A stretch of DNA of 64,000 nucleotides from Lachancea kluyveri NRRL Y-12651 (GCA_000149225.2 CM000694.1:186001-250000), one strand, 5' to 3'; positions 42,583 to 53,662 are shown, counted from the first letter of the stretch. Translations and numbers: made by a program. The notes: generated by a model from the sequence alone, not told the origin.

Positions 42583-45500
42583 ATGCCAGAAACTCCGTTA
42601 AAAAAGAGGGCTGCCAGCATTTCAGTGTCTCCAGAAAAGCCAAAAGCATCTTCTCAAGTTACTGATAGAGACTGTGGCCGAAGCTCGGCGGCAAGCCATT
42701 ACAACAGCAAGCCATTAGTCAAACGACCTAAAAAAAAGAACACTTACCAGTTTGCCCCAGTAAATAATATAAACGGTGATGCTGAGAGAAATCGGCCTAT
42801 TCTGAAACCTGTTTCAGTGTCACAAATGCGAAATACTAATAGAGAGATTAAAAGCTTAAAAAATAGAGAGGGTCTAAAAAAAAGAACAGCCGTTAAAGAA
42901 ATTAAGAATCTATCAGTTAAGAAAAAACCGGAAAGTGAAGATTTCAAAGGAGATGGTCCATCAGAGGAAGTTATCTGGGGATATTCACCATTGTCAAGTC
43001 CTAAAAGAGATGGCTCTGAATTCTCAGACAAAAATATAAGTCCTGGCACCGAGTTCGAAGACGGAACTGCTAATATTGAAAAGGATTCTTCCACGCCGAT
43101 CGTACACAACAAATTTAAAAGTGTTTTGAGTTTTGCCCATATCAACGGTGGTGAGAAGGGTGACCTAGAACCAATCCCTATAAATTTAAGAAAAAATTCA
43201 TTGCAACAAGGAGCTATAGGAAAAGAAATAACATCAAGACCAAATTCCAAAAACTCTCTGAGAGATATTGAAGACATTATAAATGATATAGAAGGCGGTT
43301 TCGATTTGAAACCTCAGTTCAAGCCCAACGAAATGCCGTCCTCTCCTACAAATCTAGAATCATCCTTCAGGAGAGTCGACGAAGACCGAAAAAAGAATCT
43401 ACCTCAACAGTCAGAAAGTTCATCTTTGGATTCACTTGGTGAGGATGACTCTTTAATCAATATTCTAACACAGAAGTTTGCTCAATCAGAGACCAAATTT
43501 CCCAAAAAGCAGGAAAGGCATAAATCGAACAGTGGCAAACAACTAGAATCAAAGGATGAGAGCGATAATTCATCAAACGAGGAAGTTGTGGACGACTCCT
43601 TAATAGACTATCTGGAAGAATACAATTTTACACAAAGGAAAACTGAACAGAACTATAACAAAGAAGAAGCAAATACTGACTCTGTAGAAAAAGAGATCAA
43701 TATGATTGAAAACCAAATTTCTCAACAGCTCGTAGTAACTCAGTTCAATTCAAATGATAAAACGACTGAATACATGAAGTTGGCCAAATTTTCTGTCATG
43801 AGAAAAGGTGTTTCTAGATTGGTAATAATGAGTATCAAGGAATTTAGCGTTACTAAAAGTCCACGGCAAAAAATATTGACTTGCATTGATTATGCCGGCA
43901 AAAGGTCTTCAGTTATTGTCCGTGCCCCATGGGTATATTTAGATTTTATGGAAGGTGATGTGATCCACATAATAGAAGGCAAAAATTTCGAAAACAAACG
44001 CCTTCTTTCCGATGACAAGGATTTGAAGACACAAAAAGTTAATGACAACTTATTAATTACAAATCCAGACTTGCTTCTTTCTGCAACAACAATTGGCAAC
44101 TCCATTGAGTGTATGAGAAGAGCAGTTTTAAAATCCCGGTTTACACAGCCGGGAGAGCCAGGAATACTGATGACCATTGGCAGTATCGTCCACGAGTTAT
44201 TACAGGAGATTTTAAGGTACAAAATATTACACAATACAATTTCTGATAAGTTTATCAATGAAAAATTGCACTCAGCCGTGGATTCTTACACTCTTGGCAT
44301 AATAATGTGTAATGAAACGAAAGAGGAAGTCCACAAACAGATTTTAGAAGAACATGTTCCCCATATTAAGGATTTTATTGAGAAATATGTTAAAGATGGA
44401 ATCCCTGATGCATATGCCCACATTTCAGGTGCCAAACAAAAAGAGCCTATTTCTATTTCAAATGTGATTGATATCGAGGAGAACATCTGGTCGCCGATGT
44501 ATGGACTTAGGGGTTTCATCGATGCCACCGTCGAAGCACACGTTAGTAAAGACAAAAAATTAATCGTTCCCTTGGAAATAAAGACTGGGAAAACAAAGTC
44601 AATTGCTCACGAGGCTCAGGGCAGCATTTACACTCTACTTTTAAATGATAGATATGAGTTACCAGTTGACTTTTTCCTCTTATACTATACTAAGAGTAAC
44701 GATTTCACTAAACATCCAAAGGCCTTAGAGTCTTTAAAGCACTTACTTATCCTTAGAAACCAATTATCTTCTCACTTAAAGTATCAGTTGACAGAACAAA
44801 GGACTTTTGACAATTTCAACACCAAGTTACCTTCAATACTAGCTAACTCTTACTGTGATAATTGCTATGCAAAAACCGAATGTATGGTGCTAAATAAGTT
44901 ATGCGAGGATGGTACAGCAGAAAATAGTGGCCTTAAAAATGGGGAGTATGAGTACATCACTTCGCACCTTGTTTCTAATAATTATCACTATAGGGATTTC
45001 TACATGAAATATGACACTTTGATAACGAAGGAAGAATCAAGTTTGAACGGTATGCATAGAGAAATATTTTTGGTCGATAGCAAGACTAGAGAGTCTTTGA
45101 GTGGTAAATGCTTGCACGGCTTGGCGATTTCGAATATAACTGAAGATGTTGAACGTGAAAACTCTTTTTTTTACACTTTTGCCAGAAAGCATGAAAGAGA
45201 CAATTTACCAATGACAAACTCCCAACTCTGCAAAAATGATATGGTTATTGTAAGTGATGAGCTCGGCCATTTTTCACTATGCACTGGCTACGTGTCAAAT
45301 ATCAGCGAAAATTCAATCACAATCGTAACAAAAAGAAGGTTAATTAATAACAACGTTCACATACCTGGGTTCCATCAGAGGAATAAACAAGTTTTACAAA
45401 GCGTTTTAACCTCAAGTGTTGAAACTAAACAATCGAAAGAAAGTAATATAACTTATCGGATAGATAAAAATGAAGTCCAGCAGGGGTTGGCTTTAGCGAG

Positions 45501-47112
45501 GTTTAACTTACTGAATCTTTTTCTTCCTGCCGTGGACGTAAACGCTGCTGTAATAGATGAGAAAACAGGTATGCCAGTCATGTTAAAGAGTTCTCAAGGA
45601 GGTGATCAGAAAACTAGGTCGTTATTGGTAGATAATAGACCTCCTCTTTTCAAACCAGATAGTGAGCCACCTTTGGTACAGTATGAATTGTCGAAAGACT
45701 CCAATTTCAACGTTGATCAAATTGCTGCAATTGACAAAGTTATGAGGGCTGAAGACTATGCATTAATATTGGGAATGCCAGGTACCGGTAAAACTACTAT
45801 TATTGCGGAAATAATTCGGATTCTAGTGTCGCAGGGGAAAACCATACTTTTGATTTCCTATACGCATTCTGCTGTCGATAACATTTTGATCAAGTTAAAA
45901 AAATCTGGCATCGATATATTAAGATTAGGAAACAGAAATAGAGTTCATCCAGAGGTTATCGACTTTTTGCCGGACTATAATGATTTAAACGCTTACGAAG
46001 CCTTAGTGGACCAGTTTCAAGTGCCCTCAGTAGTGGCAACTACTTGCCTTGGTATTAATGATGTACTTCTTTCCCTCAGAAAACAAGACTTCGATTATGT
46101 AATATTGGACGAAGCTAGTCAAGTCTCTATGCCTGTTGCTTTGGGCCCCTTGAGGTTCTCTGACAAGTTTATCCTGGTTGGCGATCATTATCAACTACCC
46201 CCTTTGGTAAAAAACGAAGCTGCTAGGACTGGTGGATTAGAAGTCTCTTTGTTTAAAATGTTAGGAGACAGCCATCCAGAAAGTGTTGTCGAACTAACCC
46301 ACCAGTACCGGATGTGTGGCGATATCATGGCGTTATCAAACAGTTTAATGTACGATGGAAAGTTGAAATGTGGTACAATAGATATCCAGAAGCAGAAATT
46401 AGAAGTCGCAAACGTTGAAAAGCTAGAAAAATTCAAGACACAGGATTGTCAAAAGGAATGGTTGAAAGATATCATGGATAGTGGAAGGCGTGTAGTATTT
46501 TTGGATTACGACGAATGTGAAACTATAGCTGAAAAATCTGATAAGGATAATATTAGAAATCCAGGTGAGGCAGAAATTGTAAGACAGTGCGTTGAGGGCA
46601 TGATTCATTGTGGTGTTGCTACAAGGGACATTGGCGTAATGACATTATATAGAGCCCAGCTAAGGCTATTAAGAAAGATATTTGACGCCAAAGAGTACAG
46701 AGACTTGGAGACCCTAACAGCAGATCAATTCCAAGGTCGTGACAAAGAGTGCGTTATTATTTCGATGGTAAGATGCAATAAACAATTGAACGGTGGGTCA
46801 TTACTAAAAGAGTTACGTCGCGTCAATGTTGCTATGACAAGAGCCAAGTCAAAACTTATTATAATAGGATCCAGGAGCACAATCGGTTCTGTCGATGCTA
46901 TCAAAGACTTCATAGAAATGATTAATACTCGTCGGTGGATATACCAGTTGCCACAGAACTGCTTAGATTGTTACTATTTCCCTCGGGAACCCCAAAGAAA
47001 AAATTCTAGGCAAACATCGTCAAAAAGTAAGTGCGGTACAAAAAACATTACGCCTAAATCACGGTTTGTTCAAGATAAACCACTTATTCGAGATATATTA
47101 AACGGAATGTAA
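42583..47112 (+). CDS. DNA2: Nuclease-helicase Dna2
   Basis: 1509 residues (yeast 1522). Trims long 5' flaps in Okazaki fragment maturation and resects double-strand breaks with Sgs1. Disordered N-terminus (about 1-400; the start MPETPLKKRAASISVSPEKP resembles the yeast one), RecB-like nuclease domain with PLEIKTGKT near residue 663, four iron-sulfur cysteines (IECMRR, then YCDNCYAKTECM near 770), and a C-terminal SF1 helicase with GMPGTGKTT near 1063, VILDEASQ, GDHYQLPP, QYRMCG and TADQFQGRD plus NVAMTRAKSKL. All catalytic motifs are intact. Confidence 0.98.
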   Translation: MPETPLKKRAASISVSPEKPKASSQVTDRDCGRSSAASHYNSKPLVKRPKKKNTYQFAPVNNINGDAERNRPILKPVSVSQMRNTNREIKSLKNREGLKKRTAVKEIKNLSVKKKPESEDFKGDGPSEEVIWGYSPLSSPKRDGSEFSDKNISPGTEFEDGTANIEKDSSTPIVHNKFKSVLSFAHINGGEKGDLEPIPINLRKNSLQQGAIGKEITSRPNSKNSLRDIEDIINDIEGGFDLKPQFKPNEMPSSPTNLESSFRRVDEDRKKNLPQQSESSSLDSLGEDDSLINILTQKFAQSETKFPKKQERHKSNSGKQLESKDESDNSSNEEVVDDSLIDYLEEYNFTQRKTEQNYNKEEANTDSVEKEINMIENQISQQLVVTQFNSNDKTTEYMKLAKFSVMRKGVSRLVIMSIKEFSVTKSPRQKILTCIDYAGKRSSVIVRAPWVYLDFMEGDVIHIIEGKNFENKRLLSDDKDLKTQKVNDNLLITNPDLLLSATTIGNSIECMRRAVLKSRFTQPGEPGILMTIGSIVHELLQEILRYKILHNTISDKFINEKLHSAVDSYTLGIIMCNETKEEVHKQILEEHVPHIKDFIEKYVKDGIPDAYAHISGAKQKEPISISNVIDIEENIWSPMYGLRGFIDATVEAHVSKDKKLIVPLEIKTGKTKSIAHEAQGSIYTLLLNDRYELPVDFFLLYYTKSNDFTKHPKALESLKHLLILRNQLSSHLKYQLTEQRTFDNFNTKLPSILANSYCDNCYAKTECMVLNKLCEDGTAENSGLKNGEYEYITSHLVSNNYHYRDFYMKYDTLITKEESSLNGMHREIFLVDSKTRESLSGKCLHGLAISNITEDVERENSFFYTFARKHERDNLPMTNSQLCKNDMVIVSDELGHFSLCTGYVSNISENSITIVTKRRLINNNVHIPGFHQRNKQVLQSVLTSSVETKQSKESNITYRIDKNEVQQGLALARFNLLNLFLPAVDVNAAVIDEKTGMPVMLKSSQGGDQKTRSLLVDNRPPLFKPDSEPPLVQYELSKDSNFNVDQIAAIDKVMRAEDYALILGMPGTGKTTIIAEIIRILVSQGKTILLISYTHSAVDNILIKLKKSGIDILRLGNRNRVHPEVIDFLPDYNDLNAYEALVDQFQVPSVVATTCLGINDVLLSLRKQDFDYVILDEASQVSMPVALGPLRFSDKFILVGDHYQLPPLVKNEAARTGGLEVSLFKMLGDSHPESVVELTHQYRMCGDIMALSNSLMYDGKLKCGTIDIQKQKLEVANVEKLEKFKTQDCQKEWLKDIMDSGRRVVFLDYDECETIAEKSDKDNIRNPGEAEIVRQCVEGMIHCGVATRDIGVMTLYRAQLRLLRKIFDAKEYRDLETLTADQFQGRDKECVIISMVRCNKQLNGGSLLKELRRVNVAMTRAKSKLIIIGSRSTIGSVDAIKDFIEMINTRRWIYQLPQNCLDCYYFPREPQRKNSRQTSSKSKCGTKNITPKSRFVQDKPLIRDILNGM

Positions 47113-47858
47113 TTTTTCGATATCTTATTTCGGAGTTTCTGCCCTTAAAATGGTCTCGTCACGTGCTTATCCAGTTATCGCTAGGTTCAGAACACCGCTG
47201 CATTGAGTTATTGCCTTTTACGGACACCAGATGAGTACTAAATACTGAGAGGCTGTGCTCCCGTTATATTCTTCAGGTGCGAAGAGCTCTCCTCTATTAT
47301 ACGTGCAAGTCTAGTGTACGAGCTATTATTACTCAAGACAGTACGGAAACAGTCCGGAAATCATACTGCACGATTAGTGATTCCACCAATAGAGGCCCCA
47401 CGCTATTTCCCCTTCTGTTTCCGTCTTTTTTTCTTTTTTCAAGGGTGACGTGACATGATATGGCCAGAAGAGTCCGGGAGAGGGAATTACTGCAGAACGT
47501 GACAGTAGCGGATGGGATCCAAGGGACCGCGGAAGGGAAAACGGTATATAAAGGGGCAGGAAATATGAGGCTAAGCTGCCTGTGAAACCCTACTTGCATC
47601 TCCAGAATTAGATTACCTCGAAATTACAGCAATCCAATTGACGAGCAAGCGGAAAGAGAGCCCGTTGACTTAATATCCCACTCGCCGACGACTTGCAATA
47701 ATCTAGTTCCGTCTACGAGCAAATTCCCCCGGGCAATTGAGTATTATCACCTTATTTCCGTGACGTCGATAAAACTAAAGTGACAGAAGCTTTTTCCTAT
47801 TTTAACATAGTACCACTATTAGAAAACACTTGAATAATTTACTGCAATATAAGTAAGG
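47113..47858. promoter_or_regulatory. RIE1 upstream region
   Basis: 746 bp. Contains a GTCACGTG E-box at about 47157-47164, and G-rich and poly-pyrimidine stretches. Probably a long 5' leader plus promoter for the RNA-binding protein downstream. No ORF recognised. Confidence 0.4.
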
Positions 47859-50312
47859 ATGACAGTGCCTGAAGAATGCGAAGACCAAGTAAACGCTCTT
47901 TCAGGGCAACTGATTGATGTTGTGATTACTAATAATGATGACGATATTCCCGCACAAGAACCTGAATCTACTAGTGACGATGAGTTCTCCAAGAGTAGTT
48001 CTCCGAGCTCCGCCTTGTCCCAATTAGAACAGCTAGCAAATACAAACTTGCTAACCATAAGAGTAAAATGGGGTGACGGAAGTTTGATTGATTATAAGAA
48101 GTCTGAGCTCCTAACTAGGATTCATGAATATATTCAAATAAAGAGAGGCATTCCTATCAACCCGCCAATAATTGAAAATTACGAATACCTCGCAGACTGG
48201 AAAAGGTTGTCTACTCTACGAGAAAATCACGAAATATATACTTATGAAATGGGAAGCAAAGAATTCACTAAATCTTACGATGACGATGACAGCGGTAGCT
48301 GGCTTTACGATTTGGTTATTCAAGCTCAATTTAAGTCTTGGCAAGATCTTGAAGCTGTACGCGACAGCATTTTGAAATCTTTGGCGGAGTGTCCAATTGT
48401 CGACAGGTACTCTATCAGTGTCAATCCTCATGCTTTGACCCATCCTGGTAACCTCTATATTAGAGGTATTCCCAAGGATCTCACAGTCGATGATTTGGTA
48501 CCAGTTTTTTCCAAGTTTGGTCCCGTACTCTCTTTGAAAATTATTTGTCATCCTTCAACTGGCCAGTCTCTGGGCTATGGATTCATCTCGTTTCCCTTGG
48601 GATCACAGGCCGCTCTATGCATTAAAGAGTTGAATGGAAATTTAATGAATAGCTCCCCACTATTTATAAATTATCATGTGGAAAGAAAAGAGAGGGAGAG
48701 GATTCACTGGGATCATGTAAAGGAAGATAATGACGATGAAAGATTTAGAGGAATCTTCATCGGTAACTTACCCACTAATGATGCCAGTGGCGAACTACTC
48801 ACGCCAGAAGGAGTTATCACAAAGTTCAAACAGGAGTTGAACGATGGCGAGGACGGAGAGCAAAAAGAATATGAGATCGTTTCCTACTGTTTCCCAAAAC
48901 GTAATAGCAAGAGTCATATCGAGTATAAAGACGAGGATGACATGCGCGATAATGTAGAAACTTGTGAGTCACAATACGAGGAATCACCTCTTAGGGGATA
49001 TGGGTTCATTAAGTTTAGTACACATGACCAGGCTTTGAAAGCAATCGAAAAATGTAGAGAACTTGAATGGAGCGGAAATAAACTGATTGTTAATAAGGCA
49101 GTCCAAGCAAAAAGTAATAACCACCATCACAACAACCACAACCATCACAACCATACTCGTAGGTATAGTGATAGACCCTCCTCTTCTAGGCAATCCAGTC
49201 TGTCAAACGTTCCCTTTTATCCGCAATTTGGAGCCCCTCATACCGGGTTCGCTTTTTTCTCACCACCTGCTTCAGGGATCCCTATACCTTCCATTTCAAA
49301 TGGAGACATACCAGTACACGAGTTGGAGCAATCACCATCTTCTTCACCCTCACCACAAGCTCTTCCCAGCTTAATGACACACTCTGGTGGTATGCACGGT
49401 GGACCAGGACCACAACAGATTTTCGGTGGCCCGCCATCGTTGAGCAATACTCCGGAAAGCTCTACTGCTCCATCCTCGCGTAGCGGTTCTCTATTCAATG
49501 TTCCACACCATATTGCTGGGATGATCCCACCACCATCTGCCTACGGTCTACCTATCCCTACCAGAGACCAACAAGAGTCCAATTTGTATATCAAACACTT
49601 GCCGTTTTCATGGAAGGATCGCGATTTATATCAGTTTTACGAAAAATTCGGTGAAATTATTAGCGCTAAGATTATTACTGTGGGCGGTAGTAAGAACGAA
49701 GATAACATTTCGAGCGACAGTACTGGGAAGAGTAAAAAACAAGACGAGTTGCCCTTGGGCACGTCTAAAGGCTACGGTTTTGTTTGCTTTAAAAATCCGT
49801 TAGATGCATCTCGTGCAATGATGGCTACCGACAGATTTCAAATCGATGAGAACCATACATTATATGTATCGTTCGCACAAAAGAGAGCAAAGTCAGTTAG
49901 CAACCCAGGCTCATCTGCCCAATATTCTAAACAACATTCTAGGAAAGGATCTTTCCATCATAAAAATAATAGTTTTAACGGTGATAGTGATGTAACTCCC
50001 ATGATGAACAATTACAACCCAAAGTTTTTGAATGCCATGTTCCAACAACAAGGTGGTCATACGTACCACCATCACTCTAGACCACGGGGCAGTTGGCCCA
50101 TTCCAATGCTGACAAATGGTTTGCCCATCGCTCCACACCCTGGTGCGCACGGAGGTCCTCCAGGTAGATTTATGGTTCCGTTTGTGCCCATGCCAGCTCC
50201 GATCAAGCAACAGGAGTATCCAACCCAGGTTCCCGTAGAATTCGAGGAAAAAGAAGTGCCAGGTGGTCCGCTGGATGTTGCTATTCGTGAGGATGCTTTA
50301 CAGGAAGAGTGA
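47859..50312 (+). CDS. RIE1: RNA-binding protein with three RRMs (Rie1/YGR250C ortholog)
   Basis: 817 residues (yeast 781). RRM1 about 198-275 (NLYIRGIPKD and YGFISF), RRM2 about 300-425 with an acidic insertion (IFIGNLPTND and YGFIKF), RRM3 about 575-680 (LYIKHLPFSW and YGFVCF). Between RRM2 and RRM3 is a His/Asn-rich then Ser/Pro-rich linker, and the C-terminus is rich in His, Pro and Gly. The yeast protein is cytoplasmic and enters stress granules. It occupies the slot between DNA2 and MGA1, with MGA1 as neighbour as on S. cerevisiae chromosome VII. Confidence 0.93.
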   Translation: MTVPEECEDQVNALSGQLIDVVITNNDDDIPAQEPESTSDDEFSKSSSPSSALSQLEQLANTNLLTIRVKWGDGSLIDYKKSELLTRIHEYIQIKRGIPINPPIIENYEYLADWKRLSTLRENHEIYTYEMGSKEFTKSYDDDDSGSWLYDLVIQAQFKSWQDLEAVRDSILKSLAECPIVDRYSISVNPHALTHPGNLYIRGIPKDLTVDDLVPVFSKFGPVLSLKIICHPSTGQSLGYGFISFPLGSQAALCIKELNGNLMNSSPLFINYHVERKERERIHWDHVKEDNDDERFRGIFIGNLPTNDASGELLTPEGVITKFKQELNDGEDGEQKEYEIVSYCFPKRNSKSHIEYKDEDDMRDNVETCESQYEESPLRGYGFIKFSTHDQALKAIEKCRELEWSGNKLIVNKAVQAKSNNHHHNNHNHHNHTRRYSDRPSSSRQSSLSNVPFYPQFGAPHTGFAFFSPPASGIPIPSISNGDIPVHELEQSPSSSPSPQALPSLMTHSGGMHGGPGPQQIFGGPPSLSNTPESSTAPSSRSGSLFNVPHHIAGMIPPPSAYGLPIPTRDQQESNLYIKHLPFSWKDRDLYQFYEKFGEIISAKIITVGGSKNEDNISSDSTGKSKKQDELPLGTSKGYGFVCFKNPLDASRAMMATDRFQIDENHTLYVSFAQKRAKSVSNPGSSAQYSKQHSRKGSFHHKNNSFNGDSDVTPMMNNYNPKFLNAMFQQQGGHTYHHHSRPRGSWPIPMLTNGLPIAPHPGAHGGPPGRFMVPFVPMPAPIKQQEYPTQVPVEFEEKEVPGGPLDVAIREDALQEE

Positions 50313-50814
50313 AAGGTTTATCTTGCTACAGCCTATTGAGGTTTGCTATCTTTCCTTTTTTTTTTTTTTGGGAAAGTGACGACATTCGAAGAATATAAAA
50401 AAAAGTCTAAATTTAGCGTCAGTTATTCTCTTTGTATTTAGTTTAAGGTTTGTGTATATTTCTTCAAAATACGTTTCTTCGGAAAAAAGGCACCAACCGT
50501 AAAATCCCAAAAATTTAATACTTTAGCTAAATAAATTAAAACATACTCTTAAAGAAATAAACCAATTACATAAGCTTTACCAGCTTGACCGTTAGTTTGC
50601 CTAATATTACAGGTGTTTTGGAGTAAAGGCCAAGTTCCATAAGCCTTGCCGTGCCATTCCAATGTTTTCTTCCTCTATTCCTCTTTTTTTTCTTATTATA
50701 TCATTATTATTATTATTTTTTTTTTTTTTTTTTTTTTTTTCATTTCTTTTCTATTTTAACTTGCACTATTGTCAAATTTATTACCTTGTAAAGCAAATTA
50801 CTATAATACCACCT
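50313..50814. other. Convergent 3' region between RIE1 and MGA1
   Basis: 502 bp, AT-rich, with a run of 25 Ts at 50716-50740 and TTA/TTATTA repeats before it. Probably holds terminators for both genes. Confidence 0.5.
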
Positions 50815-51972
50815 TTACTGTTTTTTCAAAGGAGAATCAACCGATCCGCGGCCACTGAATTGTGTAGTAGGCCCACTCAGACTGGCACCTACATCGTTGC
50901 TGAGGCGGGGGTTGCTAAATATTGAACTTTTTTGAGAGCTTAGACTTGGAAATCTACTATCCAGTGGCGGATGAGCAGACAATGAAGCAATACTGCTTAT
51001 GCTGGAGTGAGTGGTTAAGGGTGCGTTGGGAGGGTGATTCCATTTACTATCGATCGCCATTATTTCATGCCTTAAGTTTTGAAGGTGAGTAATTAGAGAT
51101 TCAGTAGAGGCACCCTTATCTCTTGTAAACAACTGTTTTTGTACGATATCCAGAATACCGTACATGCTCCGTTGCAACACCTGTAGGTTGGCCTCATAGT
51201 GTTGCTGATCAGTTAATGATCCATGGTTTGATGTAGACGCCGGAGGTAACGGAGGAGGCGGAGGTTGGAGGGGCGTGTGGGAGGTTGCAATCGAGTAAAA
51301 CGATGGAACAACCAAAGACTTTTGGTGATGATGACGATGTTGTTGCTGTGAAGTCTGCAGTATCTCTGGCGAAGAGATAGCTCTATTTCTATGAAGTATT
51401 TCAGGGTTTAGTTCGGCATTTTGCCGTTGACCGCTCGTTACCTGTGGTTGAAGTAAAGGTAGTGAGAACCTATGTGAATCTGACAAGTTTTCCTGTAGAT
51501 GCTGCTGTTGCTGCTGCTGTTGTTGTTGTTGAGGTTTGACGGTTGGGTCGATGTAGCTTACACAGACAGGACTCAGCATATTTCTCCTCTTACCGTCTTT
51601 ACCCACACCACTGCTTTTCCGCTGAATTTTACTCAGCTCTACTGTAGTACTGTCACGATGGAAGTTACCTGACGGATGAGTAAAGTTCCAAATAACGGAA
51701 TCTTTATTGTTGGCTGTGGTATTTGCTGCAATTTGAGATTGAGGGGCGTTAGAAGATGCAATCTTGTGGAAGCCATACATGTGTAGTTGCCTGACAAAGC
51801 TACTAACGTTGCCGTGCTTGAAATAACGTTTTAAAACTTGTGAACTAAACTCTGGGTCATAGGGTTTCAAAGCAAAAACGGTTTGGCTTTTGGAGGACCA
51901 GTAAATCCACTGGTCCAGATCTTCCTGCTGCAAAATGCCATGCAACTGGTGAATAAAGGTTTTGGTTTGCAT
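50815..51972 (-). CDS. MGA1: HSF-type transcription factor Mga1
   Basis: 385 residues (yeast 456). N-terminal HSF DNA-binding domain (about 4-110) with FIHQLHGIL, SQVLKRYFKHGNVSSFVRQL and HMYGFHK, then KIQRKSSGVGKDGKRRN, which is shared with yeast Mga1. A glutamine tract of about 10 residues (CAG/CAA codons) lies near 150-162. The rest is Ser/Pro/His-rich and probably disordered. In yeast it acts in the pseudohyphal-growth network. The start is the ATG at 51972. Confidence 0.94.
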   Translation of the reverse strand: MQTKTFIHQLHGILQQEDLDQWIYWSSKSQTVFALKPYDPEFSSQVLKRYFKHGNVSSFVRQLHMYGFHKIASSNAPQSQIAANTTANNKDSVIWNFTHPSGNFHRDSTTVELSKIQRKSSGVGKDGKRRNMLSPVCVSYIDPTVKPQQQQQQQQQQHLQENLSDSHRFSLPLLQPQVTSGQRQNAELNPEILHRNRAISSPEILQTSQQQHRHHHQKSLVVPSFYSIATSHTPLQPPPPPLPPASTSNHGSLTDQQHYEANLQVLQRSMYGILDIVQKQLFTRDKGASTESLITHLQNLRHEIMAIDSKWNHPPNAPLTTHSSISSIASLSAHPPLDSRFPSLSSQKSSIFSNPRLSNDVGASLSGPTTQFSGRGSVDSPLKKQ

Positions 51973-52420
51973 AGCTAGGTATATAAAAGGGTCTTCGGCT
52001 ATGCTCCTGTGTTAATGACTGTATCAGACTATCGATGATTGAATGTCTGTCAAAACAAAAAAACTCGAGATCTTCCAACGGTTGCACAGTTAAAATTTTT
52101 CAACAGCCGAGACTTCCACGCAAAGATGACACCTAGGTAAATCTACAGAACGGGTAGACAGATTTGCATGTGACCGGAAAAACAACCCACGGACCACATT
52201 GCAGATCCTGCCAATCTATCATCAAGGCGAGTTCTGCTAATTTGGTTGCTATTTCTTGCAGGTATCTGTGTAGACGTTATATGACATGACATGACAGGAA
52301 TGTGTCAGACAGCACGGAGCCGAAAAAGAAGCGTTAGAAACACCGAGTCTATTAAACAGAAAGCACGTAGCCATGTGTTTACGTTGTATATACGGTAAGA
52401 GAGACGAAAAGTTGTCTGTC
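51973..52420. promoter_or_regulatory. MGA1 upstream region / lactonase 3' flank
   Basis: 448 bp. TATATAAAAG-like sequence close to the MGA1 start, and a small ATGACATGACATGAC repeat near 52279-52293. Nothing else recognised. Confidence 0.4.
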
Positions 52421-53188
52421 CTAAAATTTGGTAGTTGCAACAGCAACTCCATCCACGGCAGCATCGTTAACAAACCACGAAACTTTGTTCTCGTACAGCT
52501 CATTGATTAACGCACAAGGCAACGTGGTGTCCCTATCTTGGAAAATTTGCTTCATGATTTCCTTCTTGCCACTGCCCTCGGCAACAAAGCAGAGGGCGTC
52601 CGAGGCTTGTAACACAGGCAGGGTGAAGGTGATTCTGTCACTTGGAGGCTTTGGTGAATCATGACACCAGGCGACCTTTTTGTTGCTTTCGTCAAGCAAG
52701 TATTTATGCTTTTCGCCAGGGAATAATGAACAGGTGTGGCCGTCGGGACCACAGCCCAAAAGTATCAAATCCATCCCACCGTCACCTTGCGGTAACAAGG
52801 ACTCGTACTCTTCTGCGATCTTGTCGTTTTCGTTTAAGCCGACCAAGGACTCGTTGATAGCATATACGGTTGGACCCAAGTTTTCATTGCCATCTAACAA
52901 TGGATCTAGAACAGAAGTTTTAAATGCACCATAGTTGGAATCTTCATGCTCCAGGGCGACGATTCTTTCGTCACAGAAATAAATATTCCATTTGGGCCAT
53001 TGGATCTTGTCGGCAAGCTCTTTATCTTGAACCAGACACTTGTTTAAAACTTTGACCAGAGATCCTCCGCTAATCGCGATATTGAACGTGTCCTTTTTGC
53101 TTAGGGCCTTGGCCTGCTTCTGTAAAATGAACTTCCCAACATTGTGGGCTAACTCAGCAGAGTCATCATAGCGGTAAACGGTAGCCAT
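52421..53188 (-). CDS. SOL3: 6-phosphogluconolactonase
   Basis: 255 residues (yeast Sol3 249, Sol4 255). Hydrolyses 6-phosphogluconolactone to 6-phosphogluconate, the step just before GND1 in the oxidative pentose phosphate pathway. Family motifs: SGGSLVKVL, YFCDERIV, SNYGAFK, LGCGPDGHTCSLFPGE and SPKPPSDRITFTLPVL. The gene is next to MGA1 (as SOL4) and in the DNA2 neighbourhood (as SOL3), so it is probably the single ancestor of both; the symbol is a convenience. A GAA repeat lies 200 bp upstream. Confidence 0.95.
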   Translation of the reverse strand: MATVYRYDDSAELAHNVGKFILQKQAKALSKKDTFNIAISGGSLVKVLNKCLVQDKELADKIQWPKWNIYFCDERIVALEHEDSNYGAFKTSVLDPLLDGNENLGPTVYAINESLVGLNENDKIAEEYESLLPQGDGGMDLILLGCGPDGHTCSLFPGEKHKYLLDESNKKVAWCHDSPKPPSDRITFTLPVLQASDALCFVAEGSGKKEIMKQIFQDRDTTLPCALINELYENKVSWFVNDAAVDGVAVATTKF

Positions 53189-53662
53189 TGGGTTTTTGTT
53201 AGTAAATAGTATCTTCTACTTTCGAAATAGGACCTTCTATGGGTAGAGGAGTGATTTCTTGCCAGCAGAATATCGCCCGAAATATTTGCTGTTAACGGAA
53301 CAAGATAGCAGAAAAACGTGCTGAGTGATGATAAAGAGCCGATACAGCAAGTGGAGAGCGTGGATCTTCTCTTCTGAAAACAGGGAAGAAGAAGAAGAAG
53401 AAGAAGAAGAAGAAGAAGAAGAAGAAGGGCCTCTTGAATTTTACCGCCACTTGTCATTGTGCGACTTGCTTAATTGAGGTGCACCTGTACTTATTGTTCG
53501 TACTGTCGAGAGCACCCCTGTTCAATAAAAGCGGATACGAATACTAATACCAATTAAATCCTACAGCATACGTATATAGAAGTGTGCGCATATACTACAG
53601 CCAGCTTATAAAATAACTTGTGGCTGGCATCTAAGTCTGGCTTGTGATTTGGAAAGAAAATC
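53189..53662. other. Lactonase upstream region / CPD1 3' flank
   Basis: 474 bp. Its main feature is the GAA repeat at 53385-53427. Open frames across it are translations of the repeat and are not genes. Confidence 0.6.
53385..53427. repeat. GAA trinucleotide repeat (about 14 units)
   Basis: Uninterrupted (GAA)n on the plus strand, about 200 bp upstream of the lactonase start codon. Confidence 0.95.

Noticed and set aside
53149-53457. Open frame with a long leucine run
   Set aside because: Antisense translation of the GAA repeat overlapping the lactonase start.
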